A stretch of 64,000 bases of DNA from Bacillota bacterium (GTDB lineage: Bacteria; Bacillota; Clostridia; Clostridiales; Clostridiaceae): NCBI GenBank assembly GCA_023435985.1, contig JAEZKY010000331.1, positions 41,207 to 105,206 on the forward strand, given 5' to 3'. A model generated the notes under the pieces. That model was not told where the DNA came from, made no database searches, and worked only from the letters and a program-made list of their open reading frames with translations. Shown piece after piece: positions 1 through 8,406 of this stretch; position 1 is the stretch's first letter, and each line of letters begins with the position of its first letter. Both the position numbers and the translations under genes were made by a program.

Positions 1-104
1 CAGTTGGCTCTTTAGTTGTAGGTGTAGAAGGCGATAATGAAGGATTGCCTAACTATGAAGATGTATTAGTACATTTAGGACAAGCAAAAAAAATAGAACG
101 CTAA
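1..104 (+). CDS. kdgK: Sugar kinase C-terminus, probably 2-keto-3-deoxygluconate kinase (partial)
   Basis: Only the last 33 residues are inside the window, read in the frame beginning at base 3 and ending with TAA at 102-104. The tail reads VGVEGDNEGLPNYEDVL, which fits the C-terminal helix of PfkB-family sugar kinases, where a GD-x-EGLP-type segment is common. The next gene is KDPG aldolase, and kdgK-eda pairs are standard in clostridia: the kinase makes 2-keto-3-deoxy-6-phosphogluconate and the aldolase splits it. The family assignment rests on this short tail plus context, so it is an inference. Confidence 0.6.
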   Translation, partial: VGSLVVGVEGDNEGLPNYEDVLVHLGQAKKIER

Positions 105-220
105 ATTCAGTTGATATTTAACAATTAATAAGTAACTCAAGTCTTAAGGAAATTTTATTATTCATTGTTAACTAGAATTGAAAATATATATTAAAACTAA
201 AAATTAAATGAGGTGTAAGA

Positions 221-847
221 ATGTTTGAAAAAATTTATAACACATTAAAAGAAGAAAAAGCAGTAGCAGTTGTTAGAACTAAGACATATGATGAGGCGAA
301 AGAAATAAGTATCGCTGCTATTAAAGGCGGAATGAAAATTATAGAAGTAACTATGAGTGTACCAGATGCACCTAAGTTAATAAAAGAATTAAAAGAAGAA
401 TATAAGGATGCTTGTGTTGGAGCTGGAACTGTATTAAGTACAGAAGCAGCAGATGCATGTATTGAAAATGGTGCGGATTTTATTGTTTCTCCATGTGTAG
501 ATGAAGAAGTTATCACTCACATAATTGCTAAAAAGGCATTAGTGATTCCAGGATTAATGACAATGTCAGAATTAAATAAAGTTTATAAATTAGGTTTGAG
601 ATTTATAAAAGTATTCCCAGGAAATGTTGTAGGAAAAGGTTTCATAGGTGGAGCAAAATCAATATTCCCAGACCTTAACATAATGCCTACTGGTGGAGTA
701 AACAAAGATAATATAACTGAATGGATTACTACAGGAGCAGATTGTAGCGGAATTGGTAGTGATTTAAACAAAGCATACAAAAATGGTGGTGCTGCAGGAG
801 TAACAGAATACTGTGCAGAAGTTATGAGCAAAGTAAAAAGTTTATAA
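221..847 (+). CDS. eda: KDPG/KHG aldolase
   Basis: Class I aldolase of 208 residues, the usual length. It cleaves 2-keto-3-deoxy-6-phosphogluconate to pyruvate and glyceraldehyde 3-phosphate, and often also 4-hydroxy-2-oxoglutarate. Visible motifs are the arginine in AVVR (residue 19), the catalytic glutamate in IIEVTMS (E42), the phosphate-region GAGTVLS near 67-73, the Schiff-base lysine in RFIKVFPG (K130), and the PTGGV loop. The start is ATG after GAGGTG at a normal distance. It follows the kinase fragment by 116 bases, so the two are probably co-transcribed as the lower pectin/hexuronate branch. A strong terminator follows 75 bases after the stop. Confidence 0.95.
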   Translation: MFEKIYNTLKEEKAVAVVRTKTYDEAKEISIAAIKGGMKIIEVTMSVPDAPKLIKELKEEYKDACVGAGTVLSTEAADACIENGADFIVSPCVDEEVITHIIAKKALVIPGLMTMSELNKVYKLGLRFIKVFPGNVVGKGFIGGAKSIFPDLNIMPTGGVNKDNITEWITTGADCSGIGSDLNKAYKNGGAAGVTEYCAEVMSKVKSL

Positions 848-921
848 TTGATATAAACCTTGTACTTAAGCGTATATATTTCGAATTGTGTAAGTCGGGG
901 GAATCCATATAAATTTAAATA

Positions 922-975
922 AAATATCCACATGAATACTATAAGAAATTATAATTCATGTGGATATTTTTATTT
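922..975 (+). terminator. Rho-independent terminator after eda
   Basis: Sixteen-base inverted repeat (922-937 with 954-969, core ATATCCACATGAAT) with a 16-base loop, followed by a T-rich tail. It ends the kdgK-eda transcript. Confidence 0.85.
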
Positions 976-1150
976 TATAGTTCATTTTTTATAAACATTG
1001 TTTTGAATTAATAATTATTTAAGAATTACCTTTAGATAGTATAGTATAATTTTTACATGAAATATAATTAAAGGATAATTATGAGTTCATTTGGTATTAA
1101 GCTAGAGATGAATGTTAAAAGTAACTATGAAGATTTTAATGGAGGAAGTT

Positions 1151-1852
1151 ATGGATAAGAGAGTTAAGATTTTAGTAGTGGAAGATGAGAATGACATTAA
1201 TAATTTGCTTTGCAGTATTCTTGAGAGGAAGGGATATAGAGCTAGAGCTGCTTTCTCTGGAACAGAAGCATTGATGTGCATTGAAAATGAGAGGTGGGAG
1301 ATGATTTTATTAGATTTGATGATTCCAGGAATCAGTGGAGAGGAAGTCATTCTAAAAATCAGGGAAATAACAAAGGCTCCAATAATTGTTGTAAGTGCAA
1401 AGACTGCTAAAAAAACTAGGTTAGAGTTATTGGAGAAAGGTGCTGATGATTTTATTTGTAAGCCTTTTGATCCAGATGAAGTAATTGCAAGAGTTAATTC
1501 CAATTTAAGAAGGTATTTAGAATTTTCTTCAGCGGAAGAAAAGAAAGGTAATATTATAAGTTATAAAGACATTAGTTTAGATATGGAAAGTAAGGAAGTA
1601 AAAGTGGGAAAAGTCATTATCACGCTGACCTCAAGAGAGTTTGCAATATTGGAGTTGTTATTGAGGAATCCTAGTAAGGTGTATAGTAAAGCTAATATTT
1701 TTGAAAGTATTTGGGGAGAGGAATATTTAGGCGATGATAATACTGTAAATGTACATATGAGCAGATTAAGAAATAAATTATCAAAGGCAGGTAATAATGA
1801 ACAAGATTATATAGAAACAATTTGGGCAATGGGATATAGGCTGAAAAAGTAA
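1151..1852 (+). CDS. OmpR/PhoB-type response regulator
   Basis: DNA-binding response regulator of 233 residues. The N-terminal receiver domain (about 1-115) shows the acidic pair VVEDE, the phospho-accepting aspartate in LLDLM, the switch residue in IIVVSA and the lysine in CKPFD. The C-terminal winged helix (about 140-233) ends IWAMGYRLKK, typical of the family. I chose ATG 1151 because GGAGG lies six bases before it; the in-frame ATG at 1112 has no ribosome site. An ABC transporter pair and a histidine kinase follow on the same strand. This grouping is known from systems that sense and expel peptide antibiotics such as bacitracin or lantibiotics, so the regulator probably controls the transporter. 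Confidence 0.92.
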   Translation: MDKRVKILVVEDENDINNLLCSILERKGYRARAAFSGTEALMCIENERWEMILLDLMIPGISGEEVILKIREITKAPIIVVSAKTAKKTRLELLEKGADDFICKPFDPDEVIARVNSNLRRYLEFSSAEEKKGNIISYKDISLDMESKEVKVGKVIITLTSREFAILELLLRNPSKVYSKANIFESIWGEEYLGDDNTVNVHMSRLRNKLSKAGNNEQDYIETIWAMGYRLKK

Positions 1853-2015
1853 TAAGTGAGGCGCATTTAATATTCCAAATAATTTGTATAAAAATATGTA
1901 AATTTAGAGAAATAGATTTTAATAACAGATTTAAGGTTTTTGAAATATTTTAGAAAAGTTTTCTTAAGTGCCATTGTTTATTATAAGAGCGTAACGAAGA
2001 AAGGAGTAATAGACA

Positions 2016-2936
2016 ATGAATGAGTATATAGTTAAAGTAGATAATATCACTAAAGTATATAAGAGAAAGAAAGTATTGGATAATATATCTATAAAGATAA
2101 AAAAAGGTGATATATATGGTTTTATAGGTAAAAACGGAGCCGGAAAGACGACCATGATAAGAGTAATTACTGGGCTTGCTGCGCCAAATGAAGGACAAGT
2201 TCAGTTGTTTGGACATAGTGATGAAAAGGAGCTTGTAAAGCAAAGAAGCAGGATGGGTACATTAATAGACTCGGCAGCAATATACCTTAATATGACGGCA
2301 AAGGAAAACCTTGAGCTTATTAGAATTCAAAGAGGAATTCCAGGAACAAAATGCATTGATGAAGCTTTAAAGTCAGTAGGACTTAATGATATCGAAAAAA
2401 AGAAAACCAAAAACTTCTCATTGGGAATGAAACAAAGGTTAGGTATTGCCATGGCATTACTAAGTGACCCTGAAGTTTTGATTTTAGACGAGCCTATCAA
2501 TGGAGTAGATCCAGTTGGAATAAAGGAAATAAGAGAACTTCTACTTAAATTAAATAAAGAGAGAGGAACGACAATTCTAATATCAAGTCATATATTGACG
2601 GAACTTACTCAAATTTGCACCATATATGCCTTTATTAATGAAGGAAAATTAATTGAAGAAATAACTGCGGGTGAGTTAGCAGATAAATCTAGGAATTACC
2701 TTCATTTAAAAGTAAAGGATTCCTCAGAGGTTTCACTTATTTTAGAAAATGAGCTTGGAATAAAAGATTACGAAGTTTTCTCAGATAATATTATAAGAAT
2801 ATATGATGAATTTGATGGAGAAAAGATTACGCTGGCTTTAGCTAAACATGGGATAGGGGTTAAAGAAATAATTCAGATGGGTGAATCCTTAGAGGATTAT
2901 TTCTTTAAATTAGTTGGAGGTAAATGTAATGATTAA
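2016..2936 (+). CDS. ABC transporter ATP-binding protein (BcrA-like)
   Basis: ATPase subunit of 306 residues. It has Walker A GKNGAGKTT (about residue 38), signature SLGMKQR, Walker B VLILDEP and the switch histidine in ISSHIL. The C-terminal 90 residues are the variable extension seen in BcrA/lantibiotic-immunity type ATPases. The start follows GAAAGGAG. Its last eight bases overlap the next gene, a membrane permease, so the two are translationally coupled. With the regulator upstream and the kinase downstream it forms a four-gene module, probably for export of or protection from a membrane-active peptide; the substrate is not visible in the sequence. Confidence 0.92.
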   Translation: MNEYIVKVDNITKVYKRKKVLDNISIKIKKGDIYGFIGKNGAGKTTMIRVITGLAAPNEGQVQLFGHSDEKELVKQRSRMGTLIDSAAIYLNMTAKENLELIRIQRGIPGTKCIDEALKSVGLNDIEKKKTKNFSLGMKQRLGIAMALLSDPEVLILDEPINGVDPVGIKEIRELLLKLNKERGTTILISSHILTELTQICTIYAFINEGKLIEEITAGELADKSRNYLHLKVKDSSEVSLILENELGIKDYEVFSDNIIRIYDEFDGEKITLALAKHGIGVKEIIQMGESLEDYFFKLVGGKCND

Positions 2937-3696
2937 TTTAATTAGAGGAGAATTTTATAAATTAAGGAAAAGCAAATATTTCATTGGAATGATAACTTTA
3001 GCATTTGCGTTTGGATTTTTACTTATGATTTTTTGGGATCATGAGAGAGAAATGAATCGAAGTTATCAAGGGACTATATTAAATGGAGCATATGTTTTAA
3101 CAGATGGGGATGGGTTTTGCGCAATTATTTTGGGAAACTTTCTCTTTGCACTCCTTGCCTCAGGATTTATAGTGAAAGATTTTAAAAGTAGTAATATAAC
3201 TAAAAGTTTTGTCTATGGATATAAAAGAACTCAAGTATTGTTAAGTAAAATTCTTGTGACAATGCTATTTTCTTTGCTTTTAGAAATAATATATATATCA
3301 GCTTTAATCAGTTATGTTTCATTGAGACACGGTTTTTGTGATTCCTTGAATCTTGATACTATTTTAGCATTAGTTAGAATAATTATTCTTGGAATAATGT
3401 ATAATTTAGCAACAATATCAATAATCTTTATGACAGCTATAATAACGAAGAGTAATTTTTGTACAATCGTTGCACCTTTTGTATTAATTATATCCTTTCC
3501 ATACGCGTTCCCAAATGGAGAATATTCATATGTGTCATATATATTATCATACTTACCATATATAGCAGGAATCCATGCAATGGGGAGGTTTACACCTCTA
3601 TTTGAAAGTATTAAATGTATAATATCATCAATCATAACTTTCATAATAACAGTTGGAGGAAGCATCTTATTTGTAAAATATGAGGATATTAAATAA
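2929..3696 (+). CDS. ABC transporter permease
   Basis: Membrane protein of 255 residues with about six hydrophobic segments (first near residues 17-37, last near the C-terminus). It begins FYKLRKSKYF, a cytoplasmic start typical of ABC-2 type permeases of the bacitracin/lantibiotic group. I chose ATG 2929, nine bases after GGAGG. It overlaps the ATPase gene by eight bases, a sign of a fixed two-gene transporter. It presumably forms the membrane half of that transporter. No periplasmic domain or protease domain is present. A palindromic repeat element separates it from the histidine kinase. Confidence 0.85.
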   Translation: MINLIRGEFYKLRKSKYFIGMITLAFAFGFLLMIFWDHEREMNRSYQGTILNGAYVLTDGDGFCAIILGNFLFALLASGFIVKDFKSSNITKSFVYGYKRTQVLLSKILVTMLFSLLLEIIYISALISYVSLRHGFCDSLNLDTILALVRIIILGIMYNLATISIIFMTAIITKSNFCTIVAPFVLIISFPYAFPNGEYSYVSYILSYLPYIAGIHAMGRFTPLFESIKCIISSIITFIITVGGSILFVKYEDIK

Positions 3697-3710
3697 CTAA
3701 AAATTATATT

Positions 3711-3783
3711 AGGCAGATGAAAATAAATAACGAGTCCCAAATAGCTTTGCAAGCGGACTTGTTATTTATTTGATAGTGCCTTA
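3711..3783 (+). repeat. Palindromic intergenic repeat, full copy A
   Basis: The left arm AGGCAGATGAAAATAAATAA continues into CGAGTCC; the right arm runs from GGACTTG through TTATTTATTTGATAGTGCCT. Reverse-complementing the right arm gives nearly the left arm, so the element can form a long hairpin around a 17-base middle. Related copies occur near 9.8, 24.7, 35.3, 43.3, 45.3, 47.1, 53.5, 61.2 and 61.8 kb. Confidence 0.8.
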
Positions 3784-3803
3784 GATGAATCAGGAGATAT
3801 GAA

Positions 3804-4721
3804 ATGTATTTATTAATTGCTATTTTATTAATGCTAATTATACTAGTAATAATTATGAATATTAAGTTGTTTTTTTATAAGAAGCAGATACAAGATATTA
3901 CAATTCAAATTAAGAAATTTAGAGAGAGAAAAACAAATAGGAAGATTAATATTAAAATAGCAGATAAAAACATAGAAGGCTTAGCTTTTGAGATTAATGA
4001 ATGTTTAGAACTTTATAAGAGGAATGAACAGGAAAAAATAACAGTTAAAGATACTTTAAAGCAAGGAATAGCTAATATGTCACATGATTTAAGAACTCCA
4101 TTGACATCAATAATAGGATATTTAAAGTTACTTGAAAATGACGAGATAGATAGGGAAACTGCGTTAAATGTACTCAGGAATAAAACTGATAAGCTAAATG
4201 TGCTTATAAATGGCTTCTTTGAATTAGCATCCATAGAAAGTGATGCTTATGAATTACACATGACAAAGATAAATTTAACCAATATAGTACGTGAAGAGCT
4301 TCTATCTTTTTATGAAGTGTTTGAAAGTAAAGGAGTTAATCCTAAGATAAATATTTTAGATAAACCAATCTTTATAATGGGAGATAAAGATAGTTTAGAG
4401 CGAATAATAGATAATTTACTTTCAAACACATTAAAGTATGCTGAAGGAGATATTGAAATAAATTTAGAAGAAGTTAAAAATGAAGCTGTTTTTAAAATCT
4501 CAAATATATGTACAAATATGAACCAGGAAGATATATTACATATATTTGATAGATTTTACATGGCAGATCAGGTGAGAAAAGGACAAGGAACAGGACTTGG
4601 ACTATCAATTGTTAAAAGTCTAATGGAAAAGATGAATGGTAATATAATAGCTAATCTTGAAGGAAATAATATTTCACTAATATGTGAATGGAAAGCTATA
4701 GATATCCAGAATAGGAACTAG
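3804..4721 (+). CDS. Sensor histidine kinase
   Basis: Kinase of 305 residues with a single clear N-terminal membrane segment (about residues 2-20) and no sizeable extracellular domain, the pattern of intramembrane-sensing kinases that work with an ABC transporter. The H-box reads SHDLRTPLTSI (about residue 93), the N-box DNLLSNTLKYA, and the G-box GTGLGLSIVKS. The start follows AGGAG by seven bases. It is the last gene of the regulator-transporter-kinase module and is the probable partner of the response regulator at 1.15 kb. A repeat element, not a terminator with a T-run, lies upstream, so it may be co-transcribed with the transporter. Confidence 0.92.
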   Translation: MYLLIAILLMLIILVIIMNIKLFFYKKQIQDITIQIKKFRERKTNRKINIKIADKNIEGLAFEINECLELYKRNEQEKITVKDTLKQGIANMSHDLRTPLTSIIGYLKLLENDEIDRETALNVLRNKTDKLNVLINGFFELASIESDAYELHMTKINLTNIVREELLSFYEVFESKGVNPKINILDKPIFIMGDKDSLERIIDNLLSNTLKYAEGDIEINLEEVKNEAVFKISNICTNMNQEDILHIFDRFYMADQVRKGQGTGLGLSIVKSLMEKMNGNIIANLEGNNISLICEWKAIDIQNRN

Positions 4722-4908
4722 ACTTATAACTTAGAACTAATATTTTTATAGATTAAGGCAATAACTAAAGCAGTGACAAGTTGCAAATTACAAGGAATAA
4801 ATCAAGTCCCTAATTTGTTTAGCTATAAAATAATATGATATTATTAAATAAGTTGAAAATATATTAAGAAAAAAATCTTAAATATTAAGAGAAAAATAGG
4901 TGAATTAC
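4722..4908. other. Intergenic gap, no gene seen
   Basis: About 190 A+T-rich bases between the histidine kinase and the ABC-class ATPase. I see no open frame with a ribosome site and no convincing terminator. Confidence 0.6.
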
Positions 4909-6609
4909 ATGAAAAATTTAGAAGAATTAAAAAGAGAATTAGATAGAATTGATGGGAAAAGTTATAAGCTATATAAAAACCTAGAAGGGCAATATGATTT
5001 TAAAAATTATATATTGAGCATAGATCATGTTCAAGGGGATCCTTTTGCAGCACCATCTAGAATTAGAGTAATAGTGAATCAAAATGTGGCTGGGTTTCCA
5101 AAGGAGCTTTTTGATAGTAAATACAAAAATATTGCAGCAGCAGATTATTTGACAAGAGAATTTTATTACAATATAAATAAGTGCAGTGAAAGAATTTTTG
5201 GTTCAGGAAAGAGTGGTTTGATAGTTATAAGTAAATGCCCTCAGCAAATATTAGAGAGAACTTCAATAATTATAGACAATGATAAGCTAGAAGCAAGGTT
5301 TTATGTTGGATTTCCTGCAAGAGGAAGGAGTGTTTTAGCAAAGGAACTTGAAAAGATTTTATATAATGTTATACCAAATATTGTTGAGAAAACTTTGATA
5401 TACAAAAACATTAATAGTGAAAAGCTGATAAATAGAGTAAAGCTAATGGAAGATCAGGAATACATAAGAGAAGAACTAGATAAAAGAGGCCTGATTGCAT
5501 TTATTGCCAATGGATCAATTTTACCTAGAGAAAGTGGAATATCTTCGAGGCCATTAAAAAATGGGAAAGTATTTGTTTCACCTAAGGAATTAGAAGTGGA
5601 GTTTAATACGCAAAGTAACGGAACAATTAAAGGAATGGGAATAAAAAAAGGTATAACTCTTATCGTTGGAGGAGGATATCATGGTAAATCCACATTATTA
5701 AGAGCTTTAGAACTTGGCGTTTATAATCATATTGAGGGTGATGGAAGAGAATTTGTAATAACAGATAAATCTGCACTGAAAGTGAGAGCAGAAGATAATA
5801 GATGTGTAACAAAAACAGATATATCGTTATTTATAAATAATCTGCCAAATGAAAAAAATACTACAGAATTCTGTACAGAGAATGCAAGTGGAAGCACCTC
5901 GCAGGCTGCTAATATAATAGAAGGAATAGAAAGTGGCAGCAGGGTATTATTAATAGATGAAGATACGTCAGCTACTAACTTTATGATGAGAGATGAGCTA
6001 ATGCAAAAGCTGGTTTCAAAAGAAAAGGAACCAATAACACCATTTATTGAAGTAGTTAAGCCCTTATATGAACAAAAAGGAATTTCAACAATAATGGTAG
6101 TTGGAAGCTGTGGAGATTTTTTTGATGTAGCAGATTGTGTGATTCAAATGGATAATTATGAAACTAAGGATGTTACAAAAGAGGCTAAAGAGTTAAGAAG
6201 CGGACATATAATAAAAAGAATTAAGGATAGAAATTTAAAAATAGATATTTCATTTAATAGAGTGGTGAAAAAAGGAACTATTCAAGCTGGTGAAAAGGGC
6301 GTAAAAATAAAAACAATGGGGTTAGATGCAATAAGTATAAATAAAGAAGAGATAAATTTGAGAACTGTAGAACAAATAGTAGATAATGAGCAGCTAAATG
6401 CAATAGGTTCTATTATGAAATGGGCAGAGGATAATATTGTGGATAAAAATCTAAGTTTAGAAAAATTTGTGGATAAAATAATTAATGAAATAGATAAAAA
6501 CGGGTTATTGTTTATTGAAAGGGTGAAAGGCGGAAGTGGAAGTTTAGCTATGCCGAGAAAGCAAGAAATAATGGCAGCTTATAATAGGTATAGAAAGCTA
6601 AAAATGTAA
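4909..6609 (+). CDS. ABC-class ATPase of the PF09818/MRB1590 type
   Basis: Cytoplasmic protein of 566 residues that matches the family annotated as predicted ATPase of the ABC class, whose eukaryotic relative is the RNA-editing factor MRB1590. The N-terminal 180 residues are the family-specific domain (RIRVIVNQ, GLIVISK). The ATPase core follows with Walker A GGGYHGKSTLL (about residue 255) and Walker B RVLLIDED, then a C-terminal domain ending AMPRKQEIMAAYNRYR. No transmembrane segments are seen. I chose ATG 4909 because AGGTG lies six bases before it; a GTG at 4900 is possible. It stands alone between the kinase and the hemerythrin gene. Bacterial function is not established; nucleic-acid binding is likely from the family. 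Confidence 0.85.
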   Translation: MKNLEELKRELDRIDGKSYKLYKNLEGQYDFKNYILSIDHVQGDPFAAPSRIRVIVNQNVAGFPKELFDSKYKNIAAADYLTREFYYNINKCSERIFGSGKSGLIVISKCPQQILERTSIIIDNDKLEARFYVGFPARGRSVLAKELEKILYNVIPNIVEKTLIYKNINSEKLINRVKLMEDQEYIREELDKRGLIAFIANGSILPRESGISSRPLKNGKVFVSPKELEVEFNTQSNGTIKGMGIKKGITLIVGGGYHGKSTLLRALELGVYNHIEGDGREFVITDKSALKVRAEDNRCVTKTDISLFINNLPNEKNTTEFCTENASGSTSQAANIIEGIESGSRVLLIDEDTSATNFMMRDELMQKLVSKEKEPITPFIEVVKPLYEQKGISTIMVVGSCGDFFDVADCVIQMDNYETKDVTKEAKELRSGHIIKRIKDRNLKIDISFNRVVKKGTIQAGEKGVKIKTMGLDAISINKEEINLRTVEQIVDNEQLNAIGSIMKWAEDNIVDKNLSLEKFVDKIINEIDKNGLLFIERVKGGSGSLAMPRKQEIMAAYNRYRKLKM

Positions 6610-6790
6610 TATTTGTTTAGTAATAAGCCATAGATAAACATTTTCAATTTTTTAGCTGTAAAAATTATCGAATTTGAAATTTTTATTAAAGAATCATGTA
6701 TTTCATAGTGACTTTGTCAGAAAAAGGTGATATATTAGTAAATAATAGGATGGATGAAGCTTAAACTATGATAGGAGGAATGTTTTATTT

Positions 6791-7180
6791 ATGTATGAAA
6801 TGAAAGAAGAGTACAAAATTGGGGTAGAACTAATTGATAATCAACATAAGAAGCTGTTTGAATTAGCAGATAAAGCTTACATGTTACTAAAAGACGAGTT
6901 TACAATTGATAAGTATGACAAAATAGTAGAAATACTACAGGAATTAAAGGAGTACACTATTTTTCATTTTAAATCAGAAGAAGAGTATATGGCAAGTATA
7001 AACTATAAGAGAATGTTCACTCAAAAGGTAGAGCATGATGCGTTTATTAAAAAACTTGAAGCAATTGATTTAAAAAATGTTGATGAAAATCAAGATGAGA
7101 GCTTAATGGAAGTGCTGAATTTTTTAAACGATTGGTTGACTGAACATATATTAAAAAATGACAAGCTTATAGGACAATAA
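6791..7180 (+). CDS. Bacteriohemerythrin
   Basis: Single-domain diiron oxygen-binding protein of 129 residues. Ligand candidates are H19 (DNQH), H59 and E63 (HFKSEE), H82 (EHDAF), and the C-terminal histidine and aspartate in EHILKND. In the classical pattern a further histidine sits four residues before H82; here that position is glutamine (TQKVEH), so one of the five histidines appears replaced. GGAGG ends 12 bases before the ATG, a little long, and the second in-frame methionine at residue 4 is an alternative start. In anaerobes such proteins bind or sense oxygen; the gene stands alone. Confidence 0.88.
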   Translation: MYEMKEEYKIGVELIDNQHKKLFELADKAYMLLKDEFTIDKYDKIVEILQELKEYTIFHFKSEEEYMASINYKRMFTQKVEHDAFIKKLEAIDLKNVDENQDESLMEVLNFLNDWLTEHILKNDKLIGQ

Positions 7181-7249
7181 AACAGATTATATAATTAGTA
7201 TTTGTTTTTATAATTAGAAATTAATATTTTTACTAGCAATAAAAACATA

Positions 7250-7278
7250 TTGAAAAGTATATAATAAAGTTATATAAT
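7250..7278 (+). promoter_or_regulatory. Promoter of the ribU leader
   Basis: TTGAAA at 7250-7255 and TATAAT at 7273-7278 with a 17-base spacer. The predicted transcript start lies about 15 bases before the FMN riboswitch. Confidence 0.7.
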
Positions 7279-7300
7279 TAAGAAAATAAAAAATATAATA

Positions 7301-7411
7301 TCTTCAGGGCAGGGTGTGAATCCCTACCGGCGGTACAGCCCGCGAGCTTAAAGTAAGCAGATTCGGTGTAATTCCGAAGCCGACAGTATAGTCTGGATGA
7401 AAGAAGGTAAC
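7301..7411 (+). promoter_or_regulatory. FMN riboswitch (RFN element)
   Basis: The conserved RFN core is plainly visible: TCTTCAGGGCAGGGTG at the 5' side, AATCCCTACCGGCGGT, AGCCCGCGAGC, then GATTCGGTGTAATTCCG and CCGACAGTATAGTCTGGATG, closing with AGAAGGTA. These are the paired segments of the six-stem FMN aptamer. It is followed by a strong terminator and then the riboflavin transporter gene. FMN binding is expected to favour the terminator and shut off riboflavin uptake. Confidence 0.97.
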
Positions 7412-7455
7412 CTATTAGAGATTTTGATTTTTGTAATTTAGCTCTTTGAGTTTAA

Positions 7456-7484
7456 GCCCTGATGTTTAACATCGGGGTTTTTTT
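7456..7484 (+). terminator. Riboswitch expression-platform terminator
   Basis: CCCTGATG and CATCGGGG form an eight-base stem with a TTTAA loop, followed by seven T residues. It lies between the FMN aptamer and ribU and is the switchable terminator. Confidence 0.92.
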
Positions 7485-7576
7485 AATGTTTAAAAACAAA
7501 CGTTCAAATGCAGTTAATTGAAAATAGAATAACTAATAAGCTACACCAGGAAGATAATCTTTTGGGAGGTAGAAAG

Positions 7577-8161
7577 ATGAACGAAAAAACAAGTAAAATG
7601 GTGAAAATATCTTTATTAGCAGCAATAGCACTTATACTTAGGTATATAGAAATTCCAATAATACCGCCATTTCCATGGTTACAATTTGACTTAAGTGATG
7701 TTCCGGCAATGCTTGGGGTATTTGGTTTTGGGCCAATGGCAGGAATAATAATAGAGTTATTAAAAAATGTTGTAATATTAGCGATAAAAGGAACAAGTAC
7801 AGGCTTCGTTGGAGAGGTTGCGAACTTTTTATTTGGAGTTGCATTAATCCTACCAGCTGGACTTGTGTACCATAAAAAGAAAAGCAAAAAAAATGCTATA
7901 CTTGGAATGATATTAGGAGCAGTTGTTATGCAGATAGTAGGAATTATAGGAAATGTATATCTATTATTACCTGCTTATGGAATGCATGTGGATAATGCTT
8001 ATCTTATGTGGTATATTACTGCAGGATTATTACCAATTAATGCTATAAAAGCACTTATAACATCAATATTAACTTATGTATTATACAAAAGGATTTCGGT
8101 TTCAATATTCAAAGCAGAAGCTAATTTTGGAAGTATAGAAGATACAACAAAAACTATATAG
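7577..8161 (+). CDS. ribU: Riboflavin ECF transporter S component
   Basis: Membrane protein of 194 residues with five to six hydrophobic helices. It carries family features of RibU: an early segment ILRYIEIPIIPPFPWLQFDLSD, split here by description (ILRYIEIP, then FPWLQFDLSD), followed by GFGPMAGIIIELLKN. It is the substrate-binding part of an energy-coupling-factor transporter and needs the general EcfAAT module encoded elsewhere. I chose ATG 7577, six bases after GGGAGGT; an upstream in-frame start at 7508 has no ribosome site. The FMN riboswitch directly upstream independently supports the assignment and the regulation by flavin supply. Confidence 0.94.
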   Translation: MNEKTSKMVKISLLAAIALILRYIEIPIIPPFPWLQFDLSDVPAMLGVFGFGPMAGIIIELLKNVVILAIKGTSTGFVGEVANFLFGVALILPAGLVYHKKKSKKNAILGMILGAVVMQIVGIIGNVYLLLPAYGMHVDNAYLMWYITAGLLPINAIKALITSILTYVLYKRISVSIFKAEANFGSIEDTTKTI

Positions 8162-8170
8162 AAATATAGA

Positions 8171-8217
8171 AAAAGCTGTGGCAAAATGGTTAAAAACATT
8201 TTGTCACAGCTTTTTTT
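8171..8217 (+). terminator. Terminator after ribU
   Basis: AAAAGCTGTGGCAAAATG pairs with CATTTTGTCACAGC, followed by a run of seven T residues. Confidence 0.9.
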
Positions 8218-8345
8218 ACTAATAAAGGCTTACGAATTGATTTTATGCTTTTGGGAAAAGTAATTATAAGAAATAGATAAGGAGAAATTAAATAGAATAA
8301 TTATAGTTTTATTAGTTAATAAAATTAGTTAATTAATAATAACTA

Positions 8346-8374
8346 TTGATTAATAATTCCTTATCTGGTATTAT
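8346..8374 (+). promoter_or_regulatory. Promoter of fprA
   Basis: TTGATT (8346-8351), 17-base spacer, TATTAT (8369-8374). Immediately upstream, 8311-8345 holds two ATTAGTTAAT-like direct repeats that could be a regulator site; I cannot name the regulator. Confidence 0.55.
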
Positions 8375-8406
8375 ATTAATATAGAGATAAGAAAAGGGGT
8401 GTTTCA

